Positions 33,190 to 41,537 of a stretch of 45,743 bases of DNA are shown here, piece after piece. The number at the start of each line of letters is the position of its first letter. Position 1 is the first letter of the stretch. The notes beneath the pieces are model-generated. The model did not search any database. It had not been told where the DNA came from and worked only from the letters and a program-made list of their open reading frames with translations. Made by a program: the position numbers and the translations under genes. This DNA is from JAGHEK01 sp044426235 (GTDB lineage: Bacteria; Bacillota; Clostridia; Peptostreptococcales; Peptostreptococcaceae): contig JAWXUS010000012.1 of assembly GCA_044426235.1 (NCBI GenBank), forward strand, positions 1 through 45,743, written 5' to 3'.

Positions 33190-35485
33190 AGTAAAAGATT
33201 TGTTTACAAAGAGCGATTTAATAAATGGTAATTTCGGTGTTGAAAGAGAGGGACTTAGAGTAAATAAAAATGGTGAGTTATCAAAACTTTCTCACCCAAA
33301 ATCTTTCGGTTCGAAAATAACTAATAAGTACATAACAACAGACTTTTCAGAGAGCCAACTTGAACTTATAACACCTGTTTTTAATAGCACAAAAGAAACT
33401 TATAATTTCTTAAATATTTTATACGATATAGTTTCACTTGAAATAAATGATGAATTTATTTGGCCTCAATCTATGCCATCAATAATTCCAGATGATAGTG
33501 AAATACCACTTGCAAAGTATTCAAATGATGATGAAGGAAATGATGCTAGAAAATACAGAGAACTTTTACTTTCAAAATATGGAGCTAAAAAGCAACTTAT
33601 TTCAGGTATTCATTATAACTTTGAATTTAATAAAAATATAATAAAGAAACTTTATGAAATAAGTGATAAAAAAGAAACATTAAAAGAATTTAAAAATGAT
33701 ATTTATTTAAAAGTAACTAGAAATTATTTAAGATATAGATGGTTTGTTGTTTATTTGCTTGGTTGTACTGGAGTTGTTCATCAAACATTTAATAAAGATT
33801 GCATTAGTAAATTAAATGAAATTTCTAAAGAAAGCTACTCAAATAAAGGAGCCTTATCTTATAGAAATAGTGTTTGTGGATATACAAACAACATTGATTT
33901 ATTCCCTAATTATACTAACATTACATCTTATATAGAAAGCTTAAATAATTTTATAGATAAAGATTTAATAAATAGCCATAAAGAACTTTATGCACCAATA
34001 AGACTTAAATCTACAGATCCTAAATCATTTTTTGACTCTTTAGAAAATGAAGGTATTAACTATTTAGAATTTAGAAATATAGATATAAATCCATTTGAAA
34101 GAAGTGGAGTTTCACTTATAGATCTTGATTTTTTAAATTTATTCAACATTTTTTTACTTCTTGAAGATGAAACAGAATACGATATGTGGCAAGAAGACGG
34201 ATTAAAAAATCAAAATAAAATAGCCTCAATTGGACAAAATGAAATAAACTTACGTAAAAATGGAAAAAGAATTTCTAAAACTGAATGGTCAAATGAAATA
34301 CTTAATAAATTAAAAGAAATAAACAAAGTTTTAAATCTTGATTACCAAAATGTACTTGATAATATTGAAAATAAAATAAACGATATAAAAAATACCTATA
34401 CTTATAAAATGATTGAAAAAGTTAAAGAAGAAGGATATATAGATGCCCATTTAAATTTAGCAAAATCTTATCGTCAAATATCGTTTGATAATAGATTTAA
34501 ACTTGAAGGATATGAAGATGTAGAATTATCCACACAAATTCTAATTAAAGAATCAATAAAAAATGGAATCAAATTTGAACTTCTTGATAGATCTGATAAT
34601 TTCATATCTTTAACAAAAAATAATCACACAGAGTATATAAAACAAGCAACAAAAACTTCAAAAGATAACTATGTTAGTGTATTAGCAATGGAAAACAAAG
34701 TTGTTACTAAAAAAATTCTTGAAACTAAAAACATAAAGGTACCGAGCGGTAATGAATTTGATAGTTTAAAAGATGCAATAAATAATATACAAGATTTTAT
34801 TAATCAGAAAGTAGTAATTAAACCTAAATCTACAAACTTCGGACTTGGAATAAGTATTTTCACACAAAGCGCAAATTATGATGAAATAGTATCCGCACTT
34901 AAAATTGCATTTTCATATGATAATACAGTTTTAATTGAAGAATTTATACCTGGTAAAGAGTATAGATTTTTAGTTATTGGAGATAAAGTTTGTGGAATTT
35001 TACATAGAGTTCCTGCAAATGTTGTTGGAGATAATATTCATACAATAAAAGAGCTAGTTGAAATTAAAAACTTAAATCCATTAAGAGGAAAAGGATATAA
35101 AACACCTCTTGAAAAAATTGAACTTGATGAAAGTGCTAAGCTATTCTTAAATCATAAAGGACTTTATTTTAACTATATTCCAAAAAAAGATGAAATAGTT
35201 TATCTAAGAGAAAATTCAAACATTAGTACTGGTGGAGATAGTGTTGATTATACTGATTTAATTCCCGATAAATTCAAACAAATAGCAGTTGATGCATCAA
35301 AAGCTGTCGATGCAAAAATTTGTGGTGTTGATATGATGTTAGAAGATTTTGAAGATGAAAATTCAAATTACTCTATAATAGAACTAAACTTTAATCCTGC
35401 AATTCATATTCATTCGTATCCATTCATAGGTACTGAAAGAAATATTGCAACTGAAATTCTTAATTTATTAGATTTTAAACATTAA
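33179..35485 (+). CDS. gshF: bifunctional glutamate-cysteine ligase/glutathione synthetase
   Basis: Makes glutathione from Glu, Cys and Gly in one protein, 768 residues. The N-terminal GshA-like part (about 1-430) has FGVEREGLRV (19-28). The C-terminal ATP-grasp part (about 500-765) has KPKSTNFGLGISIF, EEFIPGKEYRF and the metal-binding IIELNFNPAIHIHSYP. The length is as expected for GshF/GshAB. Glutathione synthesis is uncommon in obligate anaerobic clostridia. The start overlaps the MATE gene by 11 bases, with AAAGGA ahead of it. Confidence 0.95.
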   Translation: MLYKVKDLFTKSDLINGNFGVEREGLRVNKNGELSKLSHPKSFGSKITNKYITTDFSESQLELITPVFNSTKETYNFLNILYDIVSLEINDEFIWPQSMPSIIPDDSEIPLAKYSNDDEGNDARKYRELLLSKYGAKKQLISGIHYNFEFNKNIIKKLYEISDKKETLKEFKNDIYLKVTRNYLRYRWFVVYLLGCTGVVHQTFNKDCISKLNEISKESYSNKGALSYRNSVCGYTNNIDLFPNYTNITSYIESLNNFIDKDLINSHKELYAPIRLKSTDPKSFFDSLENEGINYLEFRNIDINPFERSGVSLIDLDFLNLFNIFLLLEDETEYDMWQEDGLKNQNKIASIGQNEINLRKNGKRISKTEWSNEILNKLKEINKVLNLDYQNVLDNIENKINDIKNTYTYKMIEKVKEEGYIDAHLNLAKSYRQISFDNRFKLEGYEDVELSTQILIKESIKNGIKFELLDRSDNFISLTKNNHTEYIKQATKTSKDNYVSVLAMENKVVTKKILETKNIKVPSGNEFDSLKDAINNIQDFINQKVVIKPKSTNFGLGISIFTQSANYDEIVSALKIAFSYDNTVLIEEFIPGKEYRFLVIGDKVCGILHRVPANVVGDNIHTIKELVEIKNLNPLRGKGYKTPLEKIELDESAKLFLNHKGLYFNYIPKKDEIVYLRENSNISTGGDSVDYTDLIPDKFKQIAVDASKAVDAKICGVDMMLEDFEDENSNYSIIELNFNPAIHIHSYPFIGTERNIATEILNLLDFKH

Positions 35486-35511
35486 AAAATCCCCTTAATC
35501 GGGGATTTTTT
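35484..35511. terminator. bidirectional terminator between gshF and the NlpC/P60 gene
   Basis: An 11-bp stem AAAAAATCCCC/GGGGATTTTTT with a 6-base loop. The A and T tracts give a T run on both strands, and it lies between two convergent stops (35485 and 35515). Confidence 0.9.
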
Positions 35512-35514
35512 ATA

Positions 35515-36780
35515 TTATAAAACTCTTTTTGCAGTAATAAATCTTGCACTGTAATAGTTAGAGTTTATACTTGTTATACTTATATTTTTTCCACTTGAAG
35601 GAGAATGTATCATATTACCTCCACCAACATATATTCCAACGTGACTAATATTACTTGCACTACTTCCAAAGAAAACTAAATCTCCTGCTTGTAAATTAGA
35701 TTTACTAACTGTTGTTCCAAATGTTGATTGTACACTTGATGTTCTTGGTAAGCTAATTCCTACTGCATTTCTAAATACATAAGAAGTAAATCCTGAACAA
35801 TCAAAACTATTTGGACCCTCTGCTCCCCATTTATATGGAAGACCTTGCTTTGAGTATGCTAAATTTAAAACTGCTTGAACAGAACTAGCATTTGATACTT
35901 CAGGTACAGACTCAATTTGTGGTTCTACTACTTCTGGTACTACAGGTTCTACTACTTCCGGTTCAATACTTTCTGGTATTACAGGTTCTACTACTTCCGG
36001 TTCAATACTTTCTGGTATTACAAATTCTGGTTCAGTAACCCCTATAACTTCAGGCTCTATAATCTCTGGTATTACTGTTTCTTCTTGAGGAGTTACAGGT
36101 TTTACTATTTCTAGTTCTATAACTTCTTGCTCAATAATTTCTTCTTCAATTATTTCTTCAATAGTTTCCTCTATTATTTTTTCTTCAACTTCTTCTTCAG
36201 ATACAATAGCTATTTCATCTACTTCATCTTCAATATCTTCTTCTATTTCAATTATAGGAGCTTCCTCTGATAAATACTTAGCACTAACAAAGCCTTCGTT
36301 TCCTTCTATTTGTACTTTTATCCATTCATCACTAACTTCTAATACTTTCAGTTCAGTTCCAATAACTAATTCTTCTATTATTTCTGAATCTATATTATCT
36401 TCTTTTCTAAAATTAACAGTCTCACCTGTTATGTATCCTTCTGATTTATCTATATCAACGTATCTTTTTGGAACCCAACCACTTATTCCTTCATTAACTT
36501 GTAATTCAATCCATTCTCCTTGAACTGCAAGTATTTTAAGTTTTTCACCACTATAGGCAATATTTATCACTCTTCCACTTTTTCTAACCTTAACCGCTAC
36601 TCCCTCTTTTATGATTGCAACACTAAATTGTTTTTCTATATATTCATCTAATACTATTACACTAGTACTATTATCATTATTTAAAGTTATGCTATCATTC
36701 ACATTATCTGCATTTATTACATTTTGTGTTGATAATAAAGCTACTGATGCAAAAATTGGTATTAATGTTTTCTTATTCAT
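35515..36780 (-). CDS. secreted SH3-NlpC/P60 peptidoglycan hydrolase
   Basis: 421 residues. A signal peptide (about 1-24, MNKKTLIPIFASVALLSTQ) sends it out of the cell. Two bacterial SH3 domains (about 52-108 and 114-170) each end with a GW/GF-x-YVD-type motif and probably bind the wall. A long acidic Glu/Pro/Val linker follows (about 170-295), with internal repeats. The C-terminal NlpC/P60 domain has the catalytic triad Cys 328 (DCSGF), His 380 (SHVGIY) and His 392 (MIHSPSSG), so it should cut cell-wall peptides, typically D-gamma-Glu-diaminopimelate links. ATG with GAGGGAG upstream; monocistronic. Confidence 0.93.
   Translation of the reverse strand: MNKKTLIPIFASVALLSTQNVINADNVNDSITLNNDNSTSVIVLDEYIEKQFSVAIIKEGVAVKVRKSGRVINIAYSGEKLKILAVQGEWIELQVNEGISGWVPKRYVDIDKSEGYITGETVNFRKEDNIDSEIIEELVIGTELKVLEVSDEWIKVQIEGNEGFVSAKYLSEEAPIIEIEEDIEDEVDEIAIVSEEEVEEKIIEETIEEIIEEEIIEQEVIELEIVKPVTPQEETVIPEIIEPEVIGVTEPEFVIPESIEPEVVEPVIPESIEPEVVEPVVPEVVEPQIESVPEVSNASSVQAVLNLAYSKQGLPYKWGAEGPNSFDCSGFTSYVFRNAVGISLPRTSSVQSTFGTTVSKSNLQAGDLVFFGSSASNISHVGIYVGGGNMIHSPSSGKNISITSINSNYYSARFITAKRVL
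35945..36022. repeat. 39-bp tandem direct repeat in the hydrolase linker
   Basis: Two identical 39-bp copies (starting 35945 and 35984), plus a partial third copy near 35921. Each copy encodes 13 residues of the Pro/Glu/Val linker (EPEVVEPVIPESI type). The length is a multiple of three, so copy-number change would keep the frame. Confidence 0.85.
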
Positions 36781-36892
36781 AATTTTCTCCCTCTAAATTA
36801 CATCTTAAAACTATATATTCTAATCTCTTGTTATTTTCTATGAAATAGTTTATTTTAATGTTTTTTTAAATTATCTTTAGTACTTTAAAAAT

Positions 36893-36921
36893 ATTATAAA
36901 CCATAAAATTTTATTTGTAAA
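36893..36921 (-). promoter_or_regulatory. promoter of the NlpC/P60 gene
   Basis: On the minus strand TTTACA (36916-36921), a 17-base spacer and a perfect TATAAT (36893-36898). It leaves a leader of about 105 AT-rich bases without an evident riboswitch core. Confidence 0.7.
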
Positions 36922-37010
36922 GTTTTTGTAACTTTTACTTTAAGTTTTAAATTTACCAATATATATTTTGCTAGATTTTAATTATTTATGTTTTATATTT
37001 ATAACTTTAA

Positions 37011-37019
37011 TGCTATAAT
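37011..37019 (+). promoter_or_regulatory. ferredoxin promoter, extended -10
   Basis: TGCTATAAT is a perfect extended -10 (hexamer 37014-37019), 55 bases before the ferredoxin ATG. The -35 region is weak, which an extended -10 can offset. Confidence 0.6.
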
Positions 37020-37073
37020 TATTAGTGAATATTTGCTTTTTTACTAAAGTGAAAATAATAAAGGAGGTTTTTT

Positions 37074-37244
37074 ATGGCTTACTTAATAAATGATGCTTGT
37101 ATAAGCTGTGGTGCTTGTGAAGCTGAATGTCCAATGAGTTGTATAAGTGCTGGAGATGATATATTCGTTATAGATGCTGATGTTTGTATCGAATGTGGTG
37201 CTTGTAATGGTGTTTGTCCAGTTGATGCTCCTCAACCAAACTAA
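37074..37244 (+). CDS. 2[4Fe-4S] ferredoxin, 56 residues
   Basis: A small clostridial-type ferredoxin starting MAYLINDACI. Its two cluster motifs are CISCGACEAECP and CIECGACNGVCP, the second half mirroring the first. It carries low-potential electrons in the cytosol for many enzymes. The ATG has a strong AAGGAGG seven bases upstream. It stands alone, with its own promoter and terminator, and is convergent with rex. Confidence 0.95.
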   Translation: MAYLINDACISCGACEAECPMSCISAGDDIFVIDADVCIECGACNGVCPVDAPQPN

Positions 37245-37246
37245 TA

Positions 37247-37292
37247 AAAAAAGATAGAGAGTTACTTAAAAAAGTATCTCTCTATCTTTTTT
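37247..37292. terminator. bidirectional terminator of ferredoxin and rex
   Basis: A 15-bp perfect stem (37247-37261 against 37278-37292) plus an outer-loop TACTT/AAGTA pair, with A and T tracts on both sides. The right arm includes the rex stop codon and its last codons (37282-37292), so this terminator is partly coding. Confidence 0.85.
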
Positions 37293-37911
37293 CTTTCATT
37301 AAATATGATAATGTAAATAAACTATCTGTTATACTAACATTTTCAATAATAATATTACTTGGTACATCAAGGTCTATTGATGAGAAATTCCATATTCCTG
37401 TAATACCCGCATCAACTAATTTATCTGCAGTTTCTTGTGCTCCTTTTCTTGGAATACAAAGAATTGCTATATTTATATTATTTTCTTTTATAAAACTAGG
37501 TGCATCTAATGCATCCAATACTTTAAAATCACGAATATCATTTCCGATTATATTTTTATCAACATCAAAAAGAGCTTTAATATTAAAAGATGATTGATTA
37601 AATCCTGCATAGTTTGCTATTGCTTGACCTAAATTACCCGAACCGATAACAACAGCATTATATTGTTTATCAAGACCTAGTATTTTTTCAATTTCATTAT
37701 GAAGTGCATCAACATTATATCCGTATCCTTGTTGACCAAATCCTCCAAAATTATTCAAATCTTGTCTTATTTGTGATGCAGTAAACCCTGTTATATCACT
37801 TAATTCTTTTGATGAAATTCTTTTTATCTCTTTATTTATTAATTCTCCTAATTGTCTATGATACTTTGGTAATCTTCTTATAACCGCCATTGATATATTT
37901 TTTTCTGCCAT
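37282..37911 (-). CDS. rex: redox-sensing transcriptional repressor Rex
   Basis: 209 residues. The N-terminal winged helix (about 1-75: RLPKYHRQLGELI and FTASQIRQDLNNFGGFGQQG) precedes a Rossmann domain with VIGSGNLGQAIANY. Rex senses the NADH/NAD+ ratio and represses fermentation and anaerobic respiration genes. The length is typical. ATG with AGGAGGAA upstream. I did not find a clear Rex operator in the gaps of this window. Confidence 0.96.
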   Translation of the reverse strand: MAEKNISMAVIRRLPKYHRQLGELINKEIKRISSKELSDITGFTASQIRQDLNNFGGFGQQGYGYNVDALHNEIEKILGLDKQYNAVVIGSGNLGQAIANYAGFNQSSFNIKALFDVDKNIIGNDIRDFKVLDALDAPSFIKENNINIAILCIPRKGAQETADKLVDAGITGIWNFSSIDLDVPSNIIIENVSITDSLFTLSYLMKEKR

Positions 37912-37956
37912 TTTATTTCCTCCTAACTTAATAATAATTTATTATGTTTAATATCC

Positions 37957-37985
37957 TTGCTTATATTATATCAAAATATTATAAT
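37957..37985 (+). promoter_or_regulatory. promoter of the ABC-F gene
   Basis: TTGCTT (37957-37962), 17 bases, perfect TATAAT (37980-37985). It overlaps the divergent rex promoter, so RNA polymerase binding at one may exclude the other. Confidence 0.65.
37965..37973 (-). promoter_or_regulatory. rex promoter, extended -10
   Basis: TGATATAAT on the minus strand (hexamer 37965-37970) is a perfect extended -10. The -35 is poor. It lies inside the spacer of the opposite ABC-F promoter. Confidence 0.55.
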
Positions 37986-38012
37986 TTTAGATAGTCAAGG
38001 AGGTAGAAATTT

Positions 38013-39926
38013 ATGATAGTTTTATCTTGTAACAATTTAAATAAAAGCTTTGGTATTGATAATATACTTGAAAATGTTAGTTTCACCATTAATGAGTATG
38101 ATAAAGTAGGTATAATTGGAGTTAATGGAACTGGAAAAACAACACTATTTAAAATAATAGCTGGAATTTATGGATATGATAGTGGTGATATTTTCACATC
38201 AAAAGATTGTGAAATTGGATATTTAGAACAAAATACCAATTTCATTTCAAAAAATAACATATTTGATGAAGTTCTTGAAGTATTTAAAGATTTAATTAAT
38301 ATGGAAAAAAATCTTAGAAATCTTGAAATTGAAATTTCAAATTCATCAGAAGAAAAACTTGAAAAATTAATGAATGAATACTCAAATAAAATAGAAGAAT
38401 TCGAAAAATCAAATGGATACGGATATAAATCAGAGGCAAAAGGAGTTTTAAAAGGTCTTGGATTTAGTGACTTAGAACTTGAAAAAGATATAAATATATT
38501 ATCTGGTGGAGAAAAAACTCGTGTTTTACTTGCAAAACTTCTTTTAAAAAAACCAACTGTTCTACTTTTAGATGAACCAACAAATCATTTAGATGCTGAA
38601 TCTGTTGAATGGCTTGAACTTTTTTTAAAACAATATAAAGGAACAGTAATTTTAATTTCTCACGATAGATATTTCCTAGATGTTGTTGTTAATAAAGTTT
38701 TTGAAATACATAATAAAAAATTAAAAACTTACAATGGAAATTATAGTAATTTCCTAAAATTATCTGCTGTTGAAAAAGAAATTGAAAAAAAACAATTTGA
38801 AAATCAACAAAGAGAAATAAAAAAACAAGAAGAATCGATTGAAAGATTAAAAGCATATGGTCGTGAAAAACATCTTAAAAGAGCACGTAGTAAAGAAAAA
38901 ATGCTTGATAAAGTTGATATATTAGATGTTCCAGATGGAGAAAGAAAAAGGGCTAGAATTAGTTTTTCACCATCTGTTAGTAGTGGTATAGATGTTTTAC
39001 AAGTTAAAAATCTATCTATGGGATATGAAGATAACGTTTTATTTAAATGTGTAGATTTTAATATTTATAGAGGCGAAAAAGTCGCATTAATTGGCCCTAA
39101 TGGAATTGGAAAATCAACATTATTTAAAATACTTATGAATGAATTAACTCCATTATGTGGGGAAACAAAAATAGGTACAAACGTATTTACTTCATATTTC
39201 CATCAAGAACAAAAAACTCTAGACCTTAAAAATACTATAATTGATGAAATTTGGAATGAAAACACACACCTTACTCAAACAGAAATTAGAAATCTACTTG
39301 GTTCATTCTTATTTGAAGATGAAGAGGTTTTCAAAACAATATCAATGCTAAGTGGAGGAGAACGTGCAAGAGTTGCAATTCTTAAATTAATTCTTTCAAA
39401 ATCTAACTTCCTACTTCTTGATGAACCTACAAATCATTTAGACATAGATTCAAAAGAAGTTTTAGAAGAAGCACTTTTAGGATATGAAGGAACAATATTC
39501 ACTATTTCTCACGATAGATATTTCTTAAATACTGTTGTCGATAAAATACTTATTTTAGATAAAAATGGAGTTTGTGAGTATCTTGGAAATTATGATTATT
39601 ATATGGAGAAGAAAAAACAACAATCTGATCTAAAACTTCTTGAAGAACAAGATAATAAAATAATAAAAACCAAAACTCAAATAAAAGAGGAAAAGAAAAA
39701 AGATAAAGAAGTAAAGCAAACTAAGCAAAAAAATAAATTTAAAATTCAAAATTTAGAAAAAGAAATAGAAGAAATTGAAATTCAAATAGAAGAATGTGAT
39801 AATCTTCTTTGTAATGAAGATGTTTATTCTAATCCACAAAAAAGTAGAGAAGTTCAAGAAAATAAACTTTCTCTAGAAGAAAAACTAAAAATATTATATG
39901 ATGAATGGGAAAACTTAATGGCATAA
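38013..39926 (+). CDS. ABC-F family ATP-binding protein
   Basis: 637 residues with two ABC ATPase domains and no membrane part. Walker A motifs are GVNGTGKTT and GPNGIGKST; the signatures are LSGGEKTR and LSGGERAR; Walker B with LLLDEPTNHLD occurs twice. A linker with many Lys/Glu (about 245-295) and a C-terminal coiled coil (about 545-637) match the YdiF/Uup type. ABC-F proteins act on the ribosome, as translation factors or antibiotic protectors; this one, in a conserved setting beside rex, is more likely a housekeeping factor. ATG with AAGGAGGT upstream. Confidence 0.92.
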   Translation: MIVLSCNNLNKSFGIDNILENVSFTINEYDKVGIIGVNGTGKTTLFKIIAGIYGYDSGDIFTSKDCEIGYLEQNTNFISKNNIFDEVLEVFKDLINMEKNLRNLEIEISNSSEEKLEKLMNEYSNKIEEFEKSNGYGYKSEAKGVLKGLGFSDLELEKDINILSGGEKTRVLLAKLLLKKPTVLLLDEPTNHLDAESVEWLELFLKQYKGTVILISHDRYFLDVVVNKVFEIHNKKLKTYNGNYSNFLKLSAVEKEIEKKQFENQQREIKKQEESIERLKAYGREKHLKRARSKEKMLDKVDILDVPDGERKRARISFSPSVSSGIDVLQVKNLSMGYEDNVLFKCVDFNIYRGEKVALIGPNGIGKSTLFKILMNELTPLCGETKIGTNVFTSYFHQEQKTLDLKNTIIDEIWNENTHLTQTEIRNLLGSFLFEDEEVFKTISMLSGGERARVAILKLILSKSNFLLLDEPTNHLDIDSKEVLEEALLGYEGTIFTISHDRYFLNTVVDKILILDKNGVCEYLGNYDYYMEKKKQQSDLKLLEEQDNKIIKTKTQIKEEKKKDKEVKQTKQKNKFKIQNLEKEIEEIEIQIEECDNLLCNEDVYSNPQKSREVQENKLSLEEKLKILYDEWENLMA

Positions 39927-39954
39927 AAAAACCTCCTTAAAAAGGAGGTTTTTT
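39926..39954. terminator. bidirectional terminator between the ABC-F gene and rsmI
   Basis: Stem AACCTCCTT/AAGGAGGTT extended by A/T pairs, loop AAA, T runs on both strands. It lies between the convergent stops at 39926 and 39955. Confidence 0.9.
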
Positions 39955-40788
39955 CTATAAATCAAGTACTTGCTTATAAACTATATCTTTAGTTAATTTT
40001 CTTTCCTTACAAACTTTCTTTATTGCATCTTTTTTTGATAATCCATCTTCAATTAGCTTCATAACAAATTCTCTATCATTTAAATCATCAAAACTATTTA
40101 TAACAGTTTTCTCACCAGTAAAACCTTCAATTATTAAAACAAACTCTCCTTTTATTTCTCTATCTTCAAAATACTTAATACTCTCTTCCAAATCAAGCCT
40201 TATTATTTCTGCATACTTTTTTGTAAGCTCTCTATTAAAAACTATTTTTCGATTTCCAAATATTTTAAACATTTCCTTTAAAGTTTCCTTTAATCTGTGA
40301 GGAGATTCATACATAATTAAAGTTTTATCTTCTTCTTTTAATTCTTCAAGTCTTTTTCTCTTACTTTTCTTATCTCTATCTAAAAAACCTTCAAATACAA
40401 ACCTTCTAGTGCTAAGACCAGAACCAACAAGAGCCGTAATTGATGCAGTAGCACCCGGTAAAACTTCTATTTCAATATTATTTTCAATTGCCTCTTTTAT
40501 TATTTCTTCTCCAGGATCTGAAATGCCAGGCATTCCAGCATCACTAATAAGTGCAATATTTTCACCATTAAGTAATTTCTCTATTAAATAACTTCCCTTT
40601 GAATCTTTATTGTGTTCGTGATAACTAGTAAGAGGCTTTTTTATATCAAAATGATTTAATAACTTTATACTATGTCTAGTATCCTCAGCTGCAATTAAAT
40701 CAACTTCACCTAATATTCTAACAGTTCTATAAGTCATATCCTCTAAATTTCCAATCGGAGTTGGACAAATATATAATTTTCCGCTCAT
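39955..40788 (-). CDS. rsmI: 16S rRNA (cytidine1402-2'-O)-methyltransferase RsmI
   Basis: SAM-dependent methyltransferase of the tetrapyrrole-methylase fold, 277 residues. Conserved motifs are PTPIGNLEDMTYR (10-22), AAEDTRHS, SYHEHN and ISDAGMPGISDPG. It methylates C1402 in the decoding centre. It is the last gene of the decarboxylase-to-rsmI string and abuts the upstream methyltransferase gene with no gap. Confidence 0.96.
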   Translation of the reverse strand: MSGKLYICPTPIGNLEDMTYRTVRILGEVDLIAAEDTRHSIKLLNHFDIKKPLTSYHEHNKDSKGSYLIEKLLNGENIALISDAGMPGISDPGEEIIKEAIENNIEIEVLPGATASITALVGSGLSTRRFVFEGFLDRDKKSKRKRLEELKEEDKTLIMYESPHRLKETLKEMFKIFGNRKIVFNRELTKKYAEIIRLDLEESIKYFEDREIKGEFVLIIEGFTGEKTVINSFDDLNDREFVMKLIEDGLSKKDAIKKVCKERKLTKDIVYKQVLDL

Positions 40789-41529
40789 TTATTCACAACC
40801 TTCATGTGCATATATAGCTTTTATGGTATCGCTATGCTCACCATCTTCATTATAAACAAATAGTGGTTCTAAATATTTTAATTCAGGCTTTCCATGCTTC
40901 ATAAATTCAATTAAAACTAAATTTGGTGCTTTACTCGGTTTTGGGTGAACAAATTGAATTTTTTTAGGCTCTAAATCATACTTTCTAGCAAGTAGAAATA
41001 TATCAACCAACCTAATTGGTCTATGAACCATAAAGAACTTTCCTCTTGGCATAGTTAGTCTAGATGCCGACTTTATAACGTCTTCTAATGTACACTTTAA
41101 TTCGTGTCTAGAAATCGCCTTTTTATCACTTATATTCTTTATAGAATCTGTGTGACTATATGGAGGATTTGAAGTTACAACGTGGAATCTATTTACTTCA
41201 AGTACCTCATCAATATTTTTTAAATCTTCATTAATAATCTCAACTCTATCTTCTAAATTATTCATCTTTATACTTCTAGTAGCCATTTCAAAAACTTCTT
41301 CTTGTATCTCAACACCAATTATCTTTTTTGCCTTAGTCTTTCCAGCAATAAGTGTTGGAACTATTCCAGTTCCAGTTCCAAGATCAACAACCAAATTATC
41401 TTTTTTTACCTTTGCAAAATTAGCTAATAAAACTGCATCTATTCCAAAACAAAAACCCTCTGTATCTTGAATAATTTTTAATCCTTTTAATTGTAGATCA
41501 TCTATTCTTTCTGTCTCTTTAAGTATCAT
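40789..41529 (-). CDS. TrmN6-like tRNA (adenine-N6) methyltransferase
   Basis: 246 residues. The SAM motif VVDLGTGTGIVPTLI and the adenine-N6 catalytic motif SNPPY (in HVVTSNPPYSHT) identify the TrmN6/YfiC/YabB group, which in E. coli modifies A37 of tRNA1Val. The tRNA target here is inferred by family. It is between ricT and rsmI, as in many Firmicutes. Confidence 0.9.
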   Translation of the reverse strand: MILKETERIDDLQLKGLKIIQDTEGFCFGIDAVLLANFAKVKKDNLVVDLGTGTGIVPTLIAGKTKAKKIIGVEIQEEVFEMATRSIKMNNLEDRVEIINEDLKNIDEVLEVNRFHVVTSNPPYSHTDSIKNISDKKAISRHELKCTLEDVIKSASRLTMPRGKFFMVHRPIRLVDIFLLARKYDLEPKKIQFVHPKPSKAPNLVLIEFMKHGKPELKYLEPLFVYNEDGEHSDTIKAIYAHEGCE

Positions 41530-41537
41530 ATTAACTC

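Noticed and set aside
35917..36114. Plus-strand frame rich in Phe, Tyr and Trp
   Set aside because: It is the mirror of the repetitive Glu/Pro/Val linker of the wall hydrolase.
36781..37073. Possible riboswitch (cyclic di-AMP or cyclic di-GMP) before the NlpC/P60 gene
   Set aside because: Wall hydrolases often have one, but the 105-base leader lacks the conserved cores and strong stems.
37912..38012. Rex autoregulatory operator between rex and the ABC-F gene
   Set aside because: No sequence resembling TTGTTAA-N4-TTAACAA or TTGTGA-N6-TCACAA is present.
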